64,000 nt of DNA from the NCBI GenBank assembly GCA_030998015.1, contig JARWMV010000235.1:62001-126000 (forward strand). Reading direction: 5' to 3'. The stretch is from Ceratorhiza oryzae-sativae (taxonomy: Eukaryota; Basidiomycota; Agaricomycetes; Cantharellales; Ceratobasidiaceae). The notes under the pieces were generated by a model. The model saw only the letters and a program-made list of their open reading frames with translations, was not told the origin of the DNA and searched no databases. Each line of letters starts with the position of its first letter. Position 1 is the first letter of the stretch. Position numbers and translations under genes: made by a program. Of this stretch, positions 32,401 to 43,051 are shown piece after piece.

Positions 32401-35229
32401 TTAAAGCTTTCCAGATCCTCGTTTGGTTCTCTTTGGCCTGCCTTTCGAGTCACCTGAGTGCTGACTTGTCTTGACTGGCATTGGTGCATCTGGTAAGCGC
32501 CTTTGCAAGTCATTTAGAACCTCTTTCATGTCAGCAAACTTGCTGGCACGTTCCATTGTGTCTTCTATTGGGTCGTAGCCCTTCCATCTGATTTGGTAAA
32601 ACAGCTCGCCATTCCGCCATTCATAATTTGCAATGTGGTCCACCTTGTATTCCTCCTCTCCTTTTTCCGTTATGATTGGTGGTGGTTTGGCCTGCCTTCT
32701 TTGGAAGTCCTTATCTTCTGTGAATGGCGAGAGGAGATTTACATGGAATACATTGTGTACACATATGGTTTTAGGTAGGTCCAGGCGATATGCATGGGAT
32801 GAGATCTTTTCTGTGATTTCAAAGGGCCCCCCTTTTTGGTTGTCCAGTTTCTTGGAGGGTCTCTTGGACAAGAGGTTTGTTAGGAGCAGCCAAACCTTGT
32901 CTCCTACCTTGAATTCCCTCCCTTTCTTTTCCATTTGTTGGTGTAATTCCATTGAGGCTCTTGCCTCATCCCATACCTTTTCCATTTGATTACGCATGTT
33001 GTCTGCAGCAGGTGCCTCAGATGGTTCTTCTCCCTCTTGGACAACCCATCTTGGGTTTTTTCCATATACTGTTTCAAATGGGGTTTGTCCTGTTGTAGCA
33101 TTTACGTGGTTGTTGTGGCAGAATTCGGCAATGGGTAACCATTTTACCCAATCATCTTGTCTATAATTGCAGAAGGTTCTTAAGAACCCTTCTACCCATT
33201 GATTTGTCCTTTCCGACAGACCATCTGTTTCTGGATGGAAAGCAGTGGAGAATCTGGGCTTTGTCCCAATTCCTTTGTATAGGGCTTTTAGGAATTGGCT
33301 GTTAAAGGTTGGCCCTCGGTCTGAGACAGTGGTTTCTGGGGTCCCGTGATGTCTCCATACTTCCCTTATGAATATTTCTGCCAGTTCTTCTGCATTGGTG
33401 CTCTCCAGACATGGTACAAAATGGGCCTGCCGGGAGAAGCGATCTACAACTGTCAAGATACTGTCGTACCCTTTTGAGACAGGTAATTTGATGATGAAAT
33501 CATATGCGACATCTGCCCATGGTTTCCATGGGATTGGTAAGGACTTCAGGGGAGTGCCTTGTTTGTGTCCTTTGCTTCTTTGACATGTTTCACAAGATTC
33601 CACGTATCGGTTTACTTGGGCCTTCATTCCTGGCCAATAGTAATCCCTTGATAGTAATTCTAGTGTTCGGGCTTGTCCCTGATGACCTGCCACTGGGGCA
33701 TCATGGCACTCCTCAAGGAGACTCAACCTCAAGTCCTTGTCATCCGGGATGTAGAGCCTATTGTCATACCTTAATAGGCCCTCCTTCATTTCATACCATC
33801 TAAATTCCTTCTGTACTGAGGGTGGTAGTTGTTCTTTATTTGCCACGCTCAGCCTTAAGGATCTGATAGATTCGTCTTCTTCCTGAGCTTCTTTAAGCTC
33901 TTCCCAGAAATTTCCCTGTACTTCTGCCATGAAACCTATGAACCTTTCTTCTGGAATCATGATCTGTGGTTCCATAGGGGTATCCCCATGGTCGCTCCTT
34001 CTGGAAAGGGCATCTGGCTTCTGTGAGAGTTTCCCTGGTCTATACACAATCTGAAAATTGAAGGGTGCCAGAGTGAGATACCATCTGGCATGCCTTCTAT
34101 TCCACATCTGGGCATTTTGCCAGTACTGGAGGTTCCTATGGTCAGTGTATATCACAATAGGTTCCTCTGTCCCTTCTAAGTATAACCTCCAGTGCTCTAA
34201 GGACCTAACAATTGCAAGCAACTCCTTGTTGTAGGTGTCATAATTTTTCTCTGGTGGGGTGAAACTCTTCGATAGGAAGGCGATTGGATGCAGTCGGTTG
34301 TCATCACCCTTTTGGCTTAGTACCGCCCCCATGGCCACTCCTGAGGCATCTGTTTCCAGTATGTATGGCCTGTTTGGGTTTGGGTGGATCAGGACTGGTT
34401 CTCTTGCTACTGCTTCTTTGATAGCTTCAAATGCTTCCTGTTGTTTTCTTTCCCACAGGAATTTGACATCTTTTTGGGTGAGATCTGTGAGGGGTTTGGC
34501 TAAGGTACTAAACTTCTCTATCCACCTTCTATAGAACCCCACAAAGCCTAGGAAGGCTTGGACTTCTTTTACTGTGTTAGGTTCTGGCCATTCTAGAACT
34601 GCCTTTACCTTTTCCTTTTCCATCGATATCCCTTCTGGGGATATGACAATTCCAATGAAGCTTACCTCCTTCACAAAGAACTGACACTTGTGTGGTTTGA
34701 GGAAGAGGTGGTTTTCCCTCATTCTTCTTAACACTTCCCTGACATGTTGTACGTGTTCTTCCCTGTTTCTGGAAAACACTAGTACATCGTCCATGTAGAT
34801 TACCACATAATCGTCTATTATATCACGGAACTTTTCCATCATGAACCTGGTAAAGGTTCTTGGTCCTTCTTTTACTCCAAATGGCATGACCAAGCATTCA
34901 AACTGGCCTTCTCCTGTCCTGAAAGCTGTTTTCCATTCGTCTCCCTCTTTTACCCTGATGTTGTTGAACCCCCATCGAACATCCATTTTTGAATAGATGG
35001 TTGCATCCTTCAGTCTCTCAATCAATTCTATTTGGATTGGAAGTGGAAACCTGTCTGGCTTGGTGATGTCATTCATCTTACGGTAGTCGACTACCAACCT
35101 AAGCCCTCCATCTGCTTTGTTCACATAGAAACAGGGTGCAGCTACAACTGACTGGCTGGGCCTTATTTTCCCGTTTCTTAGTTCCTCCTCTAGGTACTCC
35201 CTGAGCGCCTTTGTTTCTGCTGGCGACAT
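32401..35229 (-). CDS. Element B pol: RT, RNase H, integrase, chromodomain
   Basis: An uninterrupted 942-codon frame. RT has the catalytic YMDD (YVVIYMDDVLVFSRN, near 34,790) and VVDYRKMND; RNase H has ILETDASGVAMGAVLSQKG; integrase has the H-H-C-C finger (HQGQARTLE... CETCQRSKGHK), the DDE core (VDRFSRQAHFVP; SDRGPTFNSQF; HPETDGLSERTNQ) and a GPFEI-type C-terminal module; a chromodomain (YKVDHIANYEWRNGELFY... IRWKGYD) follows, then a basic tail. The usual start is lost because a frameshift separates it from protease. RT is catalytically complete, unlike the family A copies, which have YMDN. Confidence 0.93.
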   Translation of the reverse strand: MSPAETKALREYLEEELRNGKIRPSQSVVAAPCFYVNKADGGLRLVVDYRKMNDITKPDRFPLPIQIELIERLKDATIYSKMDVRWGFNNIRVKEGDEWKTAFRTGEGQFECLVMPFGVKEGPRTFTRFMMEKFRDIIDDYVVIYMDDVLVFSRNREEHVQHVREVLRRMRENHLFLKPHKCQFFVKEVSFIGIVISPEGISMEKEKVKAVLEWPEPNTVKEVQAFLGFVGFYRRWIEKFSTLAKPLTDLTQKDVKFLWERKQQEAFEAIKEAVAREPVLIHPNPNRPYILETDASGVAMGAVLSQKGDDNRLHPIAFLSKSFTPPEKNYDTYNKELLAIVRSLEHWRLYLEGTEEPIVIYTDHRNLQYWQNAQMWNRRHARWYLTLAPFNFQIVYRPGKLSQKPDALSRRSDHGDTPMEPQIMIPEERFIGFMAEVQGNFWEELKEAQEEDESIRSLRLSVANKEQLPPSVQKEFRWYEMKEGLLRYDNRLYIPDDKDLRLSLLEECHDAPVAGHQGQARTLELLSRDYYWPGMKAQVNRYVESCETCQRSKGHKQGTPLKSLPIPWKPWADVAYDFIIKLPVSKGYDSILTVVDRFSRQAHFVPCLESTNAEELAEIFIREVWRHHGTPETTVSDRGPTFNSQFLKALYKGIGTKPRFSTAFHPETDGLSERTNQWVEGFLRTFCNYRQDDWVKWLPIAEFCHNNHVNATTGQTPFETVYGKNPRWVVQEGEEPSEAPAADNMRNQMEKVWDEARASMELHQQMEKKGREFKVGDKVWLLLTNLLSKRPSKKLDNQKGGPFEITEKISSHAYRLDLPKTICVHNVFHVNLLSPFTEDKDFQRRQAKPPPIITEKGEEEYKVDHIANYEWRNGELFYQIRWKGYDPIEDTMERASKFADMKEVLNDLQRRLPDAPMPVKTSQHSGDSKGRPKRTKRGSGKL

Positions 35230-35812
35230 ACTGTACCTCTTTGCAGGCTTTGGCAGCTCGCTCCCTCGATCAGGTCCATTTTGAAGTCTAGGTTACCTTG
35301 GTGGGGTGGAAGTTCTCGGAAACCTTCTTCCCCAAATAGGTCTTCAAAATCCCTAAATTCTTCTGGGATTTGTAGGCTTTCACTTGCTGCCCTTGCCTTG
35401 ATTTCATCTGGGTATGAGATGGTAAGGTCTTCCAATCTATGATAGGTTCTGCTTCTTCAAGCCATTCTTTCCCTAGGGCTATGTCTGTGTCACCTAGGGT
35501 CATTACATAAAGGGAGCATTTTAGTGTCTTCCCTTCCACTTCGATGTTTAGTTCTGCCCTTTCTTCTATGGCATCCTTGATTTCATTTCCATCAATGGCC
35601 ACAATTGATTTCTTGTGTTTGAGGGGAGTGGTTGGAATCCCTTTTTCCCTTGAATAGGCCTTATCGATGAAGTTGGTTGAAGATCCTGAGTCAATCAGCG
35701 TCTTAGCTGGTTCCATGATTCCCTCTACTGTAGTGTATATTATTGATTGATTACTAGACTTCTTGAGGTAACATACATCTGCAGTAGGGGTTATATTGGG
35801 GTCCTCCAACAT
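35230..35812 (-). pseudogene. Element B protease region, two single-base frameshifts
   Basis: From ATG 35,812 the aspartic protease motif TLIDSGSSTNFIDK is clear, followed by IALGKEWLEEAEPIIDW. Homology then moves one frame at about 35,430 (EDLTISYPDEIKA...) and again at about 35,255 (ELPKPAKRYSMSPAE), where it joins the RT frame. Each can be explained by one missing or extra base. Gag ends 18 bp upstream (35,830), in a different frame. Confidence 0.8.
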
Positions 35813-35829
35813 GGAAGTGGTAGGACCAA

Positions 35830-36177
35830 TTAGTTTTCCGACTCAGAGCTGCTTTCTTCCTCAACTTGTCTGCTGGCCTTCCCTTGTATCTTAGCTTTGT
35901 CGTAGGTCCACTGGCCTCGGCACTCCTTCAGGACATGCCCTGATTTACCGCATTTGATACAGAGTCCTTCTTTCCTTTGCCTGTCCTTTTCACTGTTTGG
36001 TATCCTTACCATGTTGTTGGTTTGGGTATTCCCCTGTTTGCCGCTGGTCCCTAAAGGCTTGTTCCCCCCTTGTTTGTATTTTGCTGGTGCCCAGGTTGAA
36101 TTTGATGAGTTGCTGGTCCTTGTATTCATTTTCTGGTTCGCAAACTGCATGTCGTCCATTTTGCAGGCAAAGTCAAT
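35830..36177 (-). pseudogene. Element B gag, C-terminal part with CCHC knuckle
   Basis: This part continues the gag of 42,297-40,812 after the element C insertion (join TLDQ/LIDFACKMDD). The knuckle is CIKCGKSGHVLKEC; an acidic Ser/Glu tail ends at 35,830. The insertion cuts the gene. Confidence 0.85.
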
Positions 36178-36179
36178 TA

Positions 36180-36465
36180 TTGCTGTTTCAGATAAAGTTG
36201 GCAGGGCGCTAAATTTTTTCGACCAAATAAATACATGAGACCTTTTGCAGGAATTTGCGCAAACTACGTAGCGTGAAAGCATGGTTGTGAGCTCAAAATG
36301 ATCGCACGAACAAGCTGAATCGACTAACAGAAAAAAATCTTCGAAAATCGAACTTTCAGGAATACCCCCTCTTGAGGCTTTCTGAGCGTTCCCCACACGA
36401 ACCAGGCAGAGTGGCAGGAGATGGTGTATATAGAAATGTTCGTAGAGGCACAAAGAACGCGTTTA
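36180..36465 (+). repeat. Left TIR of element C
   Basis: Inverted repeat of 40,526-40,809; the two arms can be read base for base with few changes over about 285 bp. Confidence 0.88.
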
Positions 36466-36564
36466 CAGAACGTAATATACTAAAATCTCATGTTACAACC
36501 AAATTACGTTGGTTGTACTATAAAACTATGTACAGGGGCCACACTAGCTACGCTCTTGTCCACC

Positions 36565-37769
36565 ATGCGAGGAAAGCCAATATCTGAGGACTTGCGCTGG
36601 GCTGTGGTACGAATGGCTACTTGTGGGTGGTCTTTCGATTCCATAGACACTTGTCTGGGTGTTTCGGAGCGATCTTGCCAACGGATTTTGGCTATTTACC
36701 ATGCCTCCGGCGGCGAATGTGTTTGTCTTGACATAAAGGGGCGAGACCTTCGAGGAAAGCCACAAAAGCTCGGATTTAGAGAAATATGGGTACGAGGAAA
36801 GAACGATTTACCGTCTCCCAGTCGCTAAAACACTCCCGTTGTGTTTCCGGGTACTAGTTCATATGTGACCGCATTTCGAATAACCCCGATACCTTCCTCG
36901 ACGAGCTCCGACAAGAGTTATCCGAGGTCTGCGAAGTGAATGTTAGCTTAGGTACAGTTTGGAAAGTCCTACACGAGTCCGGTTATACTGCAAAAAAGGT
37001 CTGTAAATGAAAAAAATGGGTGGAAAATACTCATTGTGCAGCGTGGCAGCTTGAACGGGAAGCGTTGGAGCGATGCGACATCCAGCGCTTGGATTTTCAG
37101 CATTCTATAGCCGAATATCCTGCCAACTACTTGGTTTTTGTTGATGAATGTTCGTGTGATCGTCGTGCAACATACCGTGGATATGGTTGGGTGCTGTCCG
37201 GAGAGCATGCTGTGCAGAAGGCGTTCTTTGTTCGTGGCCAACGGTAAGTATTGAATCACCATCAAAAGTGTGTGGTTCTTACCTCTATGAAGTTGGTCTC
37301 TCCTTCCAGCGCTTTCTATTGAAGGGGTGATCTTGCTGCGTGTCGTGAAGGGCTCGTTCACTGCGGAGACATACCGGGATTTCATCGAGCTAACGCTTAG
37401 CTTCATGAACCCATATCCTGGCCCTAACTCTGTGCTGGTCATGGATAATGCTCGAATCCATCATAATCAGGAGACACTTGACATGATAGAAGCTCGGTGG
37501 GTACTTTATTTATTTATGTGAGGAATGATGCTCACCAAAGTAGTGGCATGAGATACCTGTTCCTTCCCCCTTACTCACCGGACTATAATCCAATAGAGCT
37601 AGCATTCTCAGCTATCAAGAGTAGGCTTCGCCGCGATGGCAAGATGACTCGGATGACACTCCAAGCACACGGAGATGAGGATGAGGTTCGGGCGAAGTTC
37701 CATGAGCACGTGTTTGCTACAACTGAAAAGGATGCGCGCGGATGGTTCCAGCATTGTGGTTATGCATAG
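36565..37769 (+). pseudogene. IS630/Tc1-like DDE transposase of element C
   Basis: ATG 36,565 begins MRGKPISEDLRWAVVRMA, a helix-turn-helix with SERSCQRILAIYHASGG. After a GT-AG intron (about 36,793-36,870) comes LDELRQELSEV. The DDE_3 core has FVDECSCDRRATYRGYGW, VLVMDNARIHH and LPPYSPDYNPIELAFSAIK, the catalytic Asp, Asp and Glu being visible. Two more introns fit (37,243-37,292; 37,499-37,547). A TGA at 37,006-37,008 interrupts the frame (KKVCK then stop) and no splicing rescues it in frame, so this copy is probably inactive. Confidence 0.75.
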
Positions 37770-37937
37770 GTGTAGGTACATAGGAAGTGGGTAACTAGAG
37801 ATTTTGTATATAGATTGTGTAGTTGAGAGGAGGTATCAGCTTTTGGGATAGAATCACAAACTCAAAACTTATGAGATTAGGATGAAAATAATAGAGTTGA
37901 AATGGAAACAGGAATTGAGAAGACATTGTAAATATCC

Positions 37938-40212
37938 TCACTGGTAGTCTAATTTTGCATATTCCAATAGCCGAGCTGCGGTCCCATAGGGTATCTTGGG
38001 TGAATGTTCGGAAATTGCATCTTGGAGTTGATCGGGAGATGAAAACCGTGCAATATCAGAGATATGAGTGATCTGGCAAGTACTGAATTGGGGAAGTAGA
38101 GTGGCAAACTGGTGTCCGTCAGCCCCCCGAGTAGCATGGGCATCACACTGAGCAAGCCATTCCGAAACAAGGGGGTCATTTAGTGGCTGTGCATGGATGG
38201 TTGGAGGTGGTGGCATAGGATACAAGTGGGGAGGATACCCAGGTGTTCCTGGAGGAGGAGGATAATACGGTGGCCATCCTGGAAAGAAAGGAGGGGGCGG
38301 ATACTGATGTGGTGGAGGAGCAGGTTGAATGGGCGCTTGTGAGGGTGTCATTGGCGTAACTGTATTTGGCCGAACCTCTCCACTATCTGTCACCTCATCG
38401 CCCTTGCGTTCATGAAGCCGAAGAACCTTGGGAGCCTTGAAAATAGTCACATCCTCTCTATTATTTGCCTGCGTAATAAATTTTTAGATAGGAATCGATC
38501 TGAACAAGGCTCAGCTATCAAGCTTACCAGCATATCTGACCAAAGTAGAAAATCGCCCTGATCGAGTTGAACATGTTGACCATGCTGGCCTTGTTCACCT
38601 GGTAGCCTTGCGCAATGACATTTGTGCGTTGCACAAAAGTGTTTGGCTTTGAGCTTTTCTAGCCAAGCCAGCTGCTTTGATGCTTCGGTCTTCAGGTTGG
38701 TCTTGTCTTCCTCATCTAAAGCTGGCTTCCCAGTGCCACCCAACGATTTCTGATAAAAATAATAATATCTAGGTTAGCCTTGGCTCCATAAATTTAGACC
38801 TTTGATACTTACCTTATCCTTTGACCCTGTCGACTTTTTGCTTTTCCTAGACACTCCATCATCTATCGGAGTGACCAAAAGTCGGATAACATAGTCCTCG
38901 ACTGGTGCTACTTTCTTCCTGCTTGGTGCACCTTGTTTCCCTTTTGCCTCCTTTGTGGCCTCTTCAAGTGCCCGCGATTCCTTCTTGTATCGATCACACT
39001 CCGCTGTAATCGCCTCAACAGCTGTATTGACCATCTCTGTGTAGTCGTGCCTGTTTTCAAGAACACGAGGTGTGGGTTTACCCTTCAGATCTTTCTTTTT
39101 TCCAGCCCAGTACCCAATCTGACATGTCTCAAGTGACTCGATAATTTGGCTGATCTTGTGGCGGAACTCGTAATAGTTTGTATCAGGTCGGAGCTTCAAC
39201 ATTCGGAATGCGTTGAACCGAGGGACCTCAAACTCTATCAGCAGCTTGCCTTCATACATGTAAGCAATCATACCACAAAATTCATCACACGGACTCACTG
39301 TTGTCTATCTTCTTCCCACCCGAAACCTTTTCGCCTCGGCCATCATCATCTCCATCTCCATCACGATTCCACACATCCTCCTCATCTTCACTCTGTTGGT
39401 GTACAGCATGTATGGCTTGAGCTTTCCATGCCTTTGAGGTTGCTGTTGATCCTGTGGTGCGACCCTCTTCCTTTGGTACTGTTGTCTTGCTCGGTTTTAC
39501 TGGCTTTGCATCGTAGTTGGTAGCCTGTCCTGGCAAGACTTTCTCTGCCTTGATGGAGACGGTTGTTTTCTCAGCTATTATAGATGGTGAGCTCAATATT
39601 ACAGGACGATGCATACGGAACTCACATTCAATTCCTTCAACATCCGGGCAATCAATCAACTCGACCTCGCTGCTTTCGTCTAGTACTATTGCATCCGAAC
39701 TTGGCACCTCCTCGGCACTTTCTAGAGGGGTAGTCAATTCTTCTGATGGTTCGAGGAGGTTTTCTTTTGCCGTTTGAGTTGTTGGGTTTGCTTTGGCTGA
39801 CTTTGGTGTGTCTAGTTCCATTCCAACTTCGCTACTATGTATACATTCTGTTAGCTCTCATATAAGGATTATAGGATTCACATACTGATTTGACATAATA
39901 ATCAGCTTCGAGTTTGGGGGTAATTCAATTGGTGAGTGGATTTCGCCCTGTGGCTCCACCTCCGGTTCTGGGATACGCATCTTGGGCGCGAGGGCGAGGA
40001 CGAGTTGGTTCGGGGTTGTCTGGTTGTGCAACCGTAGATGTGGACGCTTTGACGGCAGTTATTGTGCCCGAGCGAATCCATTTCCCACTTGGTTGAACCG
40101 GGCTACCCTCCGCTGGCTCAAGGCCACACTTCTTCTCAGCCTGACGAGTAGACTGGCGGACAGCAAGAGTGGCTTGTGCAGCAGATGTTTGCTTCTTGGC
40201 TTTTTTCGTCAT
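37938..40212 (-). pseudogene. Accessory gene of element C: Pro-rich protein with SAM-like C-terminal domain
   Basis: Minus-strand exons can be followed from ATG 40,212 (Lys/Thr-rich start), through an intron at about 39,879-39,844 into MELDTPKSAKANPTTQ..., an acidic stretch, a globular part (ECEFRMHRP; FEVPRFNAFRMLKLRPDTNY), a Cys/His cluster (HFCATHKCHCARL), a proline-rich linker (PPPFFPGWPPYYPPP) and a C-terminal helical domain (DPLVSEWLAQCDAHATRG ... PYGTAARLLEYAK) resembling SAM-like domains of agaricomycete repeat-associated proteins that I recall as uncharacterised. A one-base frameshift is needed near 39,985, so this copy may be broken. Its role in transposition is unknown. Confidence 0.5.
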
Positions 40213-40525
40213 CGGGGGAGAGTGCAGAAATATTCCGTTTGTTTTTGCCTTTCGTCCTTTCGTCCTTTCGTTTGCCAAACGCTTATGTAATCCCACTGCT
40301 TCCACAGTGCCCAGACTGAGCCTGACCGCCTTCAAGCAATTCGTGAGCGCTGAATAGTGTATATATCGATACATATATATCTGAAATGGAGATACATTTT
40401 GTTGATTTACCTTCTGAACGCTACATTTGAGCGATTTACTTGTTTCACGGCAAATTCGACAGATTTAGCTGTCGCTCATAGGTAAGTTTGTTGTATGGAC
40501 CACTTTCAACGAGTTTCTCTCTGTA

Positions 40526-40809
40526 GGCGCGTTCTTCGTGCCTCTACAAACATTTCTATATACACCATCTCCCGCCACTCTGCCTGGTTCGTGTGGGGAA
40601 CGCTCAGAAAGCCTCAAGAGGGGGTATTCCTGAAAGTTCGATTTTCGAAGATTTTTTTCTGTTAGTCGATTCAGCTTGTTCGTGCGATCATTTTGAGCTC
40701 ACAACCATGCTTTCACGCTACGTAGTTTGCGCAAATTCCTGCAAAAGGTCTCGTGTATTTATTTGGTCGAAAAAATTTAGCGCCCCGCCAACTTTATCTG
40801 AAACAGCAA
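40526..40809 (-). repeat. Right TIR of element C
   Basis: Inverted copy of 36,180-36,465, ending CAGCAA before TA. Confidence 0.88.
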
Positions 40810-40811
40810 TA

Positions 40812-42297
40812 ATTGATCTAAGGTATATGATGGACCTTCAGCCTCATTTGCCAGTACTTCAATCCTTAAGATCTCTTGTTGTACTTCGGGCTTTAACCCT
40901 TCCCTGAATTGGTCCTTGAGGGCTTCCTGGTTCCAGTCTACCTCTTGGATCAGGATCTGGAATTGGGTAGCATAATCCAATGCACTCTTGGTCTGTGTTA
41001 ATTTCCTTAGTTTCCGGATGGTCTTTTCCTTTATGACTGGGTCATTAAAAGCATCCAGGAATCCCTTCCTGAAATCCTTCCAGGATGCAAGAATACCTGT
41101 GTGTTCGCCTGCTAGTAGTTTCCAGCAGTAAGGTTGTGCCCAGTTTGCTGCTTCCCCATCCTCCATGTTCATTAGCACAGCAGATATCTTTTTTCGGTCA
41201 TCAAAGGCTGATTCGTCATAGTCAGCAAAGAAAAGTTCCATGCTGATTATGAAGTTCTCTGCTTCCTTCCCCTTTTTCCCATTAAATTTGCTGGGTCTCC
41301 CTAGTCTCGCCTCCTTAGGAGTGTGGTTTGCAGCAAGGGTAGGTTGGTTTGCTTGGGATGGAGGTTCTGTTCAGGGTCTTATTGTGGACTCAGCCTGGAA
41401 GGTTCTTCCCAGAAAGGGTGTTCGTACTGGGGAGGCTGAGGGGGATCGTGAGGGGCTTCCTATGACCACCCTAGTTCTTCCCCTGGTTTCTTCTGTCCTT
41501 TCCCTTGGCCTTCCTGCTTCAGTTGTTTTCTGGAGCTCATTTCCTAGATCGGTTACCCGTTGTTCTAGTGCGATTAGGATCTCCCCTGTGTTTTCAGTTT
41601 TCTTCTCTAAGCTTTCAAGCTTTCGCTCTTGCATTCCCAGTACCCGGTTTATTTCCATGGAGATGTCCTTTAATTCTTTTATCAGGTTCCCCATTTCTGC
41701 TTTTAGGTCGTCCTGGTTCTTTGCCACATAGAGGACATTTTTGTTGGATGTTTCCATTGACCTTACCATCCAGTCCACGTTTCCTTCTTGTTGGGTTAGT
41801 GATATTTGACACTGATTTATACCCGTGATTGCCTTTTCTAGTTCCCTATGATTATTGTCTCTAAGTTCCTTGAGCCCCGCCCTGATGGCCATGGCAATGG
41901 TGTGAATAGGGTTGGCAGTGGCTATGGTTCCGGGACCTGGCTGGGGTTGTGTCCTTGCCTCTTCCGCCAAGGCCGTGCCTTATTCGTATATGGTTCAGGT
42001 CATATCTTCTACCTCATCCCTCTCTGGATTTGAGATATCTTCTGGGTCTGGATTTATCAGGTGAATTGGCGGTTGAGGGCTGCGGAGTGGTATTCCCCCT
42101 ATTTCCCCTCCCAGGATGGGGGCCCAAGTGGGGTTGGGTTGAGCCACTGGTTGTGGGTTTTGTGGCAACCCCCCTGGCATTCCTTGGAGGGTCTCATCTG
42201 GGTTACCTTCAGCCTCTGGGGAAGCAATGGGTTTGGGTGATTGTGGCCTACTATTTGCCACTCTGCTTTGAGATCGAGTTTGTGGTCTCTGTGACAT
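40812..42297 (-). pseudogene. Element B gag, N-terminal and core part
   Basis: ATG 42,297 opens a basic, Pro-rich head to 41,995. Homology continues from 41,970 in another frame (a coiled-coil domain, LMQERKLESLEKKTENTGE-like) to a TGA at 41,371-41,373. The same frame then runs through the gag core (MELFFADYDESAFDDRKK, SWKDFRKGFLDAFNDP, SALDYATQFQILIQEV) to the element C insertion. So there is one frame change and one nonsense codon besides the insertion. Confidence 0.82.
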
Positions 42298-42404
42298 AGT
42301 TTCTTTATGTTCTCTTATGTATCACAGGAGTTAGCTGGTTTTCTCGTGTACTCAGCCCTTAGTATCTGTGTAGTATACTTATGTTCGCCACTAGTTAAGT
42401 TAAG

Positions 42405-42416
42405 AGCTTGCTTTAT
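42405..42416 (-). promoter_or_regulatory. Self-complementary primer-binding site of element B
   Basis: On the minus strand ATAAAGCAAGCT, two bases after the 5' LTR, is the exact complement of AGCTTGCTTTAT inside the same LTR (42,558-42,547), just past its TATATATA box. It is the same design as in family A, so B probably also self-primes. Confidence 0.65.
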
Positions 42417-42418
42417 AA

Positions 42419-42994
42419 TGTTGTGACCCTCTGGAGGCTCCCTTGTGGAGCACTTAAGTAGTGGCTGCATTGACGGTTGGTATTTATGCAGTATGTATTG
42501 AGCGTTCTAGTTACAGTGTTTGCTATGGTCTATGGTGGTTGACGAGATAAAGCAAGCTGAGGTGTCCAGTCTTGTTTTATCCTCCTTATATATACCTGTG
42601 GCTGCGGTGGCTGCGGACATATTATCTAAGCACACTCTGCAGTAGGTGTAGGTTATGTACAGTACTATGGGTTAGGTAATTGTTTGTCTTAAGTTTGTGT
42701 GGCTCCGAATCTTATAGAGCCACGTGAGGTCCGAGGGTCATGTGACTTTTGGACTTAAGCACCTGGCGCTTAATCGCTGGATAAGCGCCAAGGTCACGTG
42801 ACAACTCGCTCCTCGCTCCAGTTAACATGGGAGAGAAACGCTGGAGCAAGTTCAGGGTAACCACCAGCGCTTAATCGTTGGGTAAGCGCCGAGATCACGT
42901 GATCCTGTTTATGGTTTGTTCCGCTTCAGGAAAAATGCCATAAATCTGTCCAATATTCGGTTGTTAGGTTATGTCTGCTAGGCGGGTCATAACA
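42419..42994 (-). repeat. 5' LTR of element B
   Basis: 576 bp, the direct partner of 27,982-28,557. On its right is the CAAGT duplication. Confidence 0.93.
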
Positions 42995-43051
42995 CAAGTT
43001 CTTTTCTCTTTCTTACCATTTTCCTTGTTGCCTGACTTGTTGTTGTCGACA

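Larger units (their letters stand above)
36180..40809 (+). mobile_element. Element C: IS630/Tc1-like transposon, 4.6 kb, two genes
   Basis: Ends TTGCTGTTTCAGATAAAG...CTTTATCTGAAACAGCAA are inverted repeats of about 285 bp (36,180-36,465; 40,526-40,809) with very high identity. TA is duplicated at both ends (36,178-36,179; 40,810-40,811) within the gag codons of element B. It holds a DDE transposase on the plus strand (36,565-37,769) and a long multi-exon gene on the minus strand (40,212-37,938), tail to tail. Typical Tc1 elements carry only the transposase. Confidence 0.88.
27982..42994 (-). mobile_element. Chromovirus B (15 kb) carrying a CRESS-type Rep gene cluster
   Basis: Two 576-bp LTRs (27,982-28,557; 42,419-42,994) differ at about 3 percent of sites, mostly transitions, and are flanked by a perfect CAAGT duplication (27,977-27,981; 42,995-42,999). 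On the minus strand the order is: 5' LTR (right), PBS, gag (42,297-40,810, then 36,179-35,830 around element C), protease, RT-RNase H-integrase-chromodomain (to 32,401), then 3.8 kb of extra genes (ORF-a, antisense ORF-b, Rep, a tRNA-like unit), polypurine tract, 3' LTR (left). Without element C it is about 10.4 kb, large for a chromovirus because of the extra cluster. Confidence 0.93.
27657..43051 (+). mobile_element. Solo family A LTR in A2 gag, itself split by element B
   Basis: Bases 27,657-27,981 and 43,000-43,051 join into one plus-oriented 377-bp family A LTR. Its target duplication is GTGAA (27,652-27,656) and GCGAA (43,052-43,056), one transition apart, inside A2 gag. Element B and its CAAGT duplication separate the two parts. 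Confidence 0.85.

Noticed and set aside
32633..32989. 118-codon plus ORF within element B pol
   Set aside because: Shadow of the integrase/chromodomain frame.
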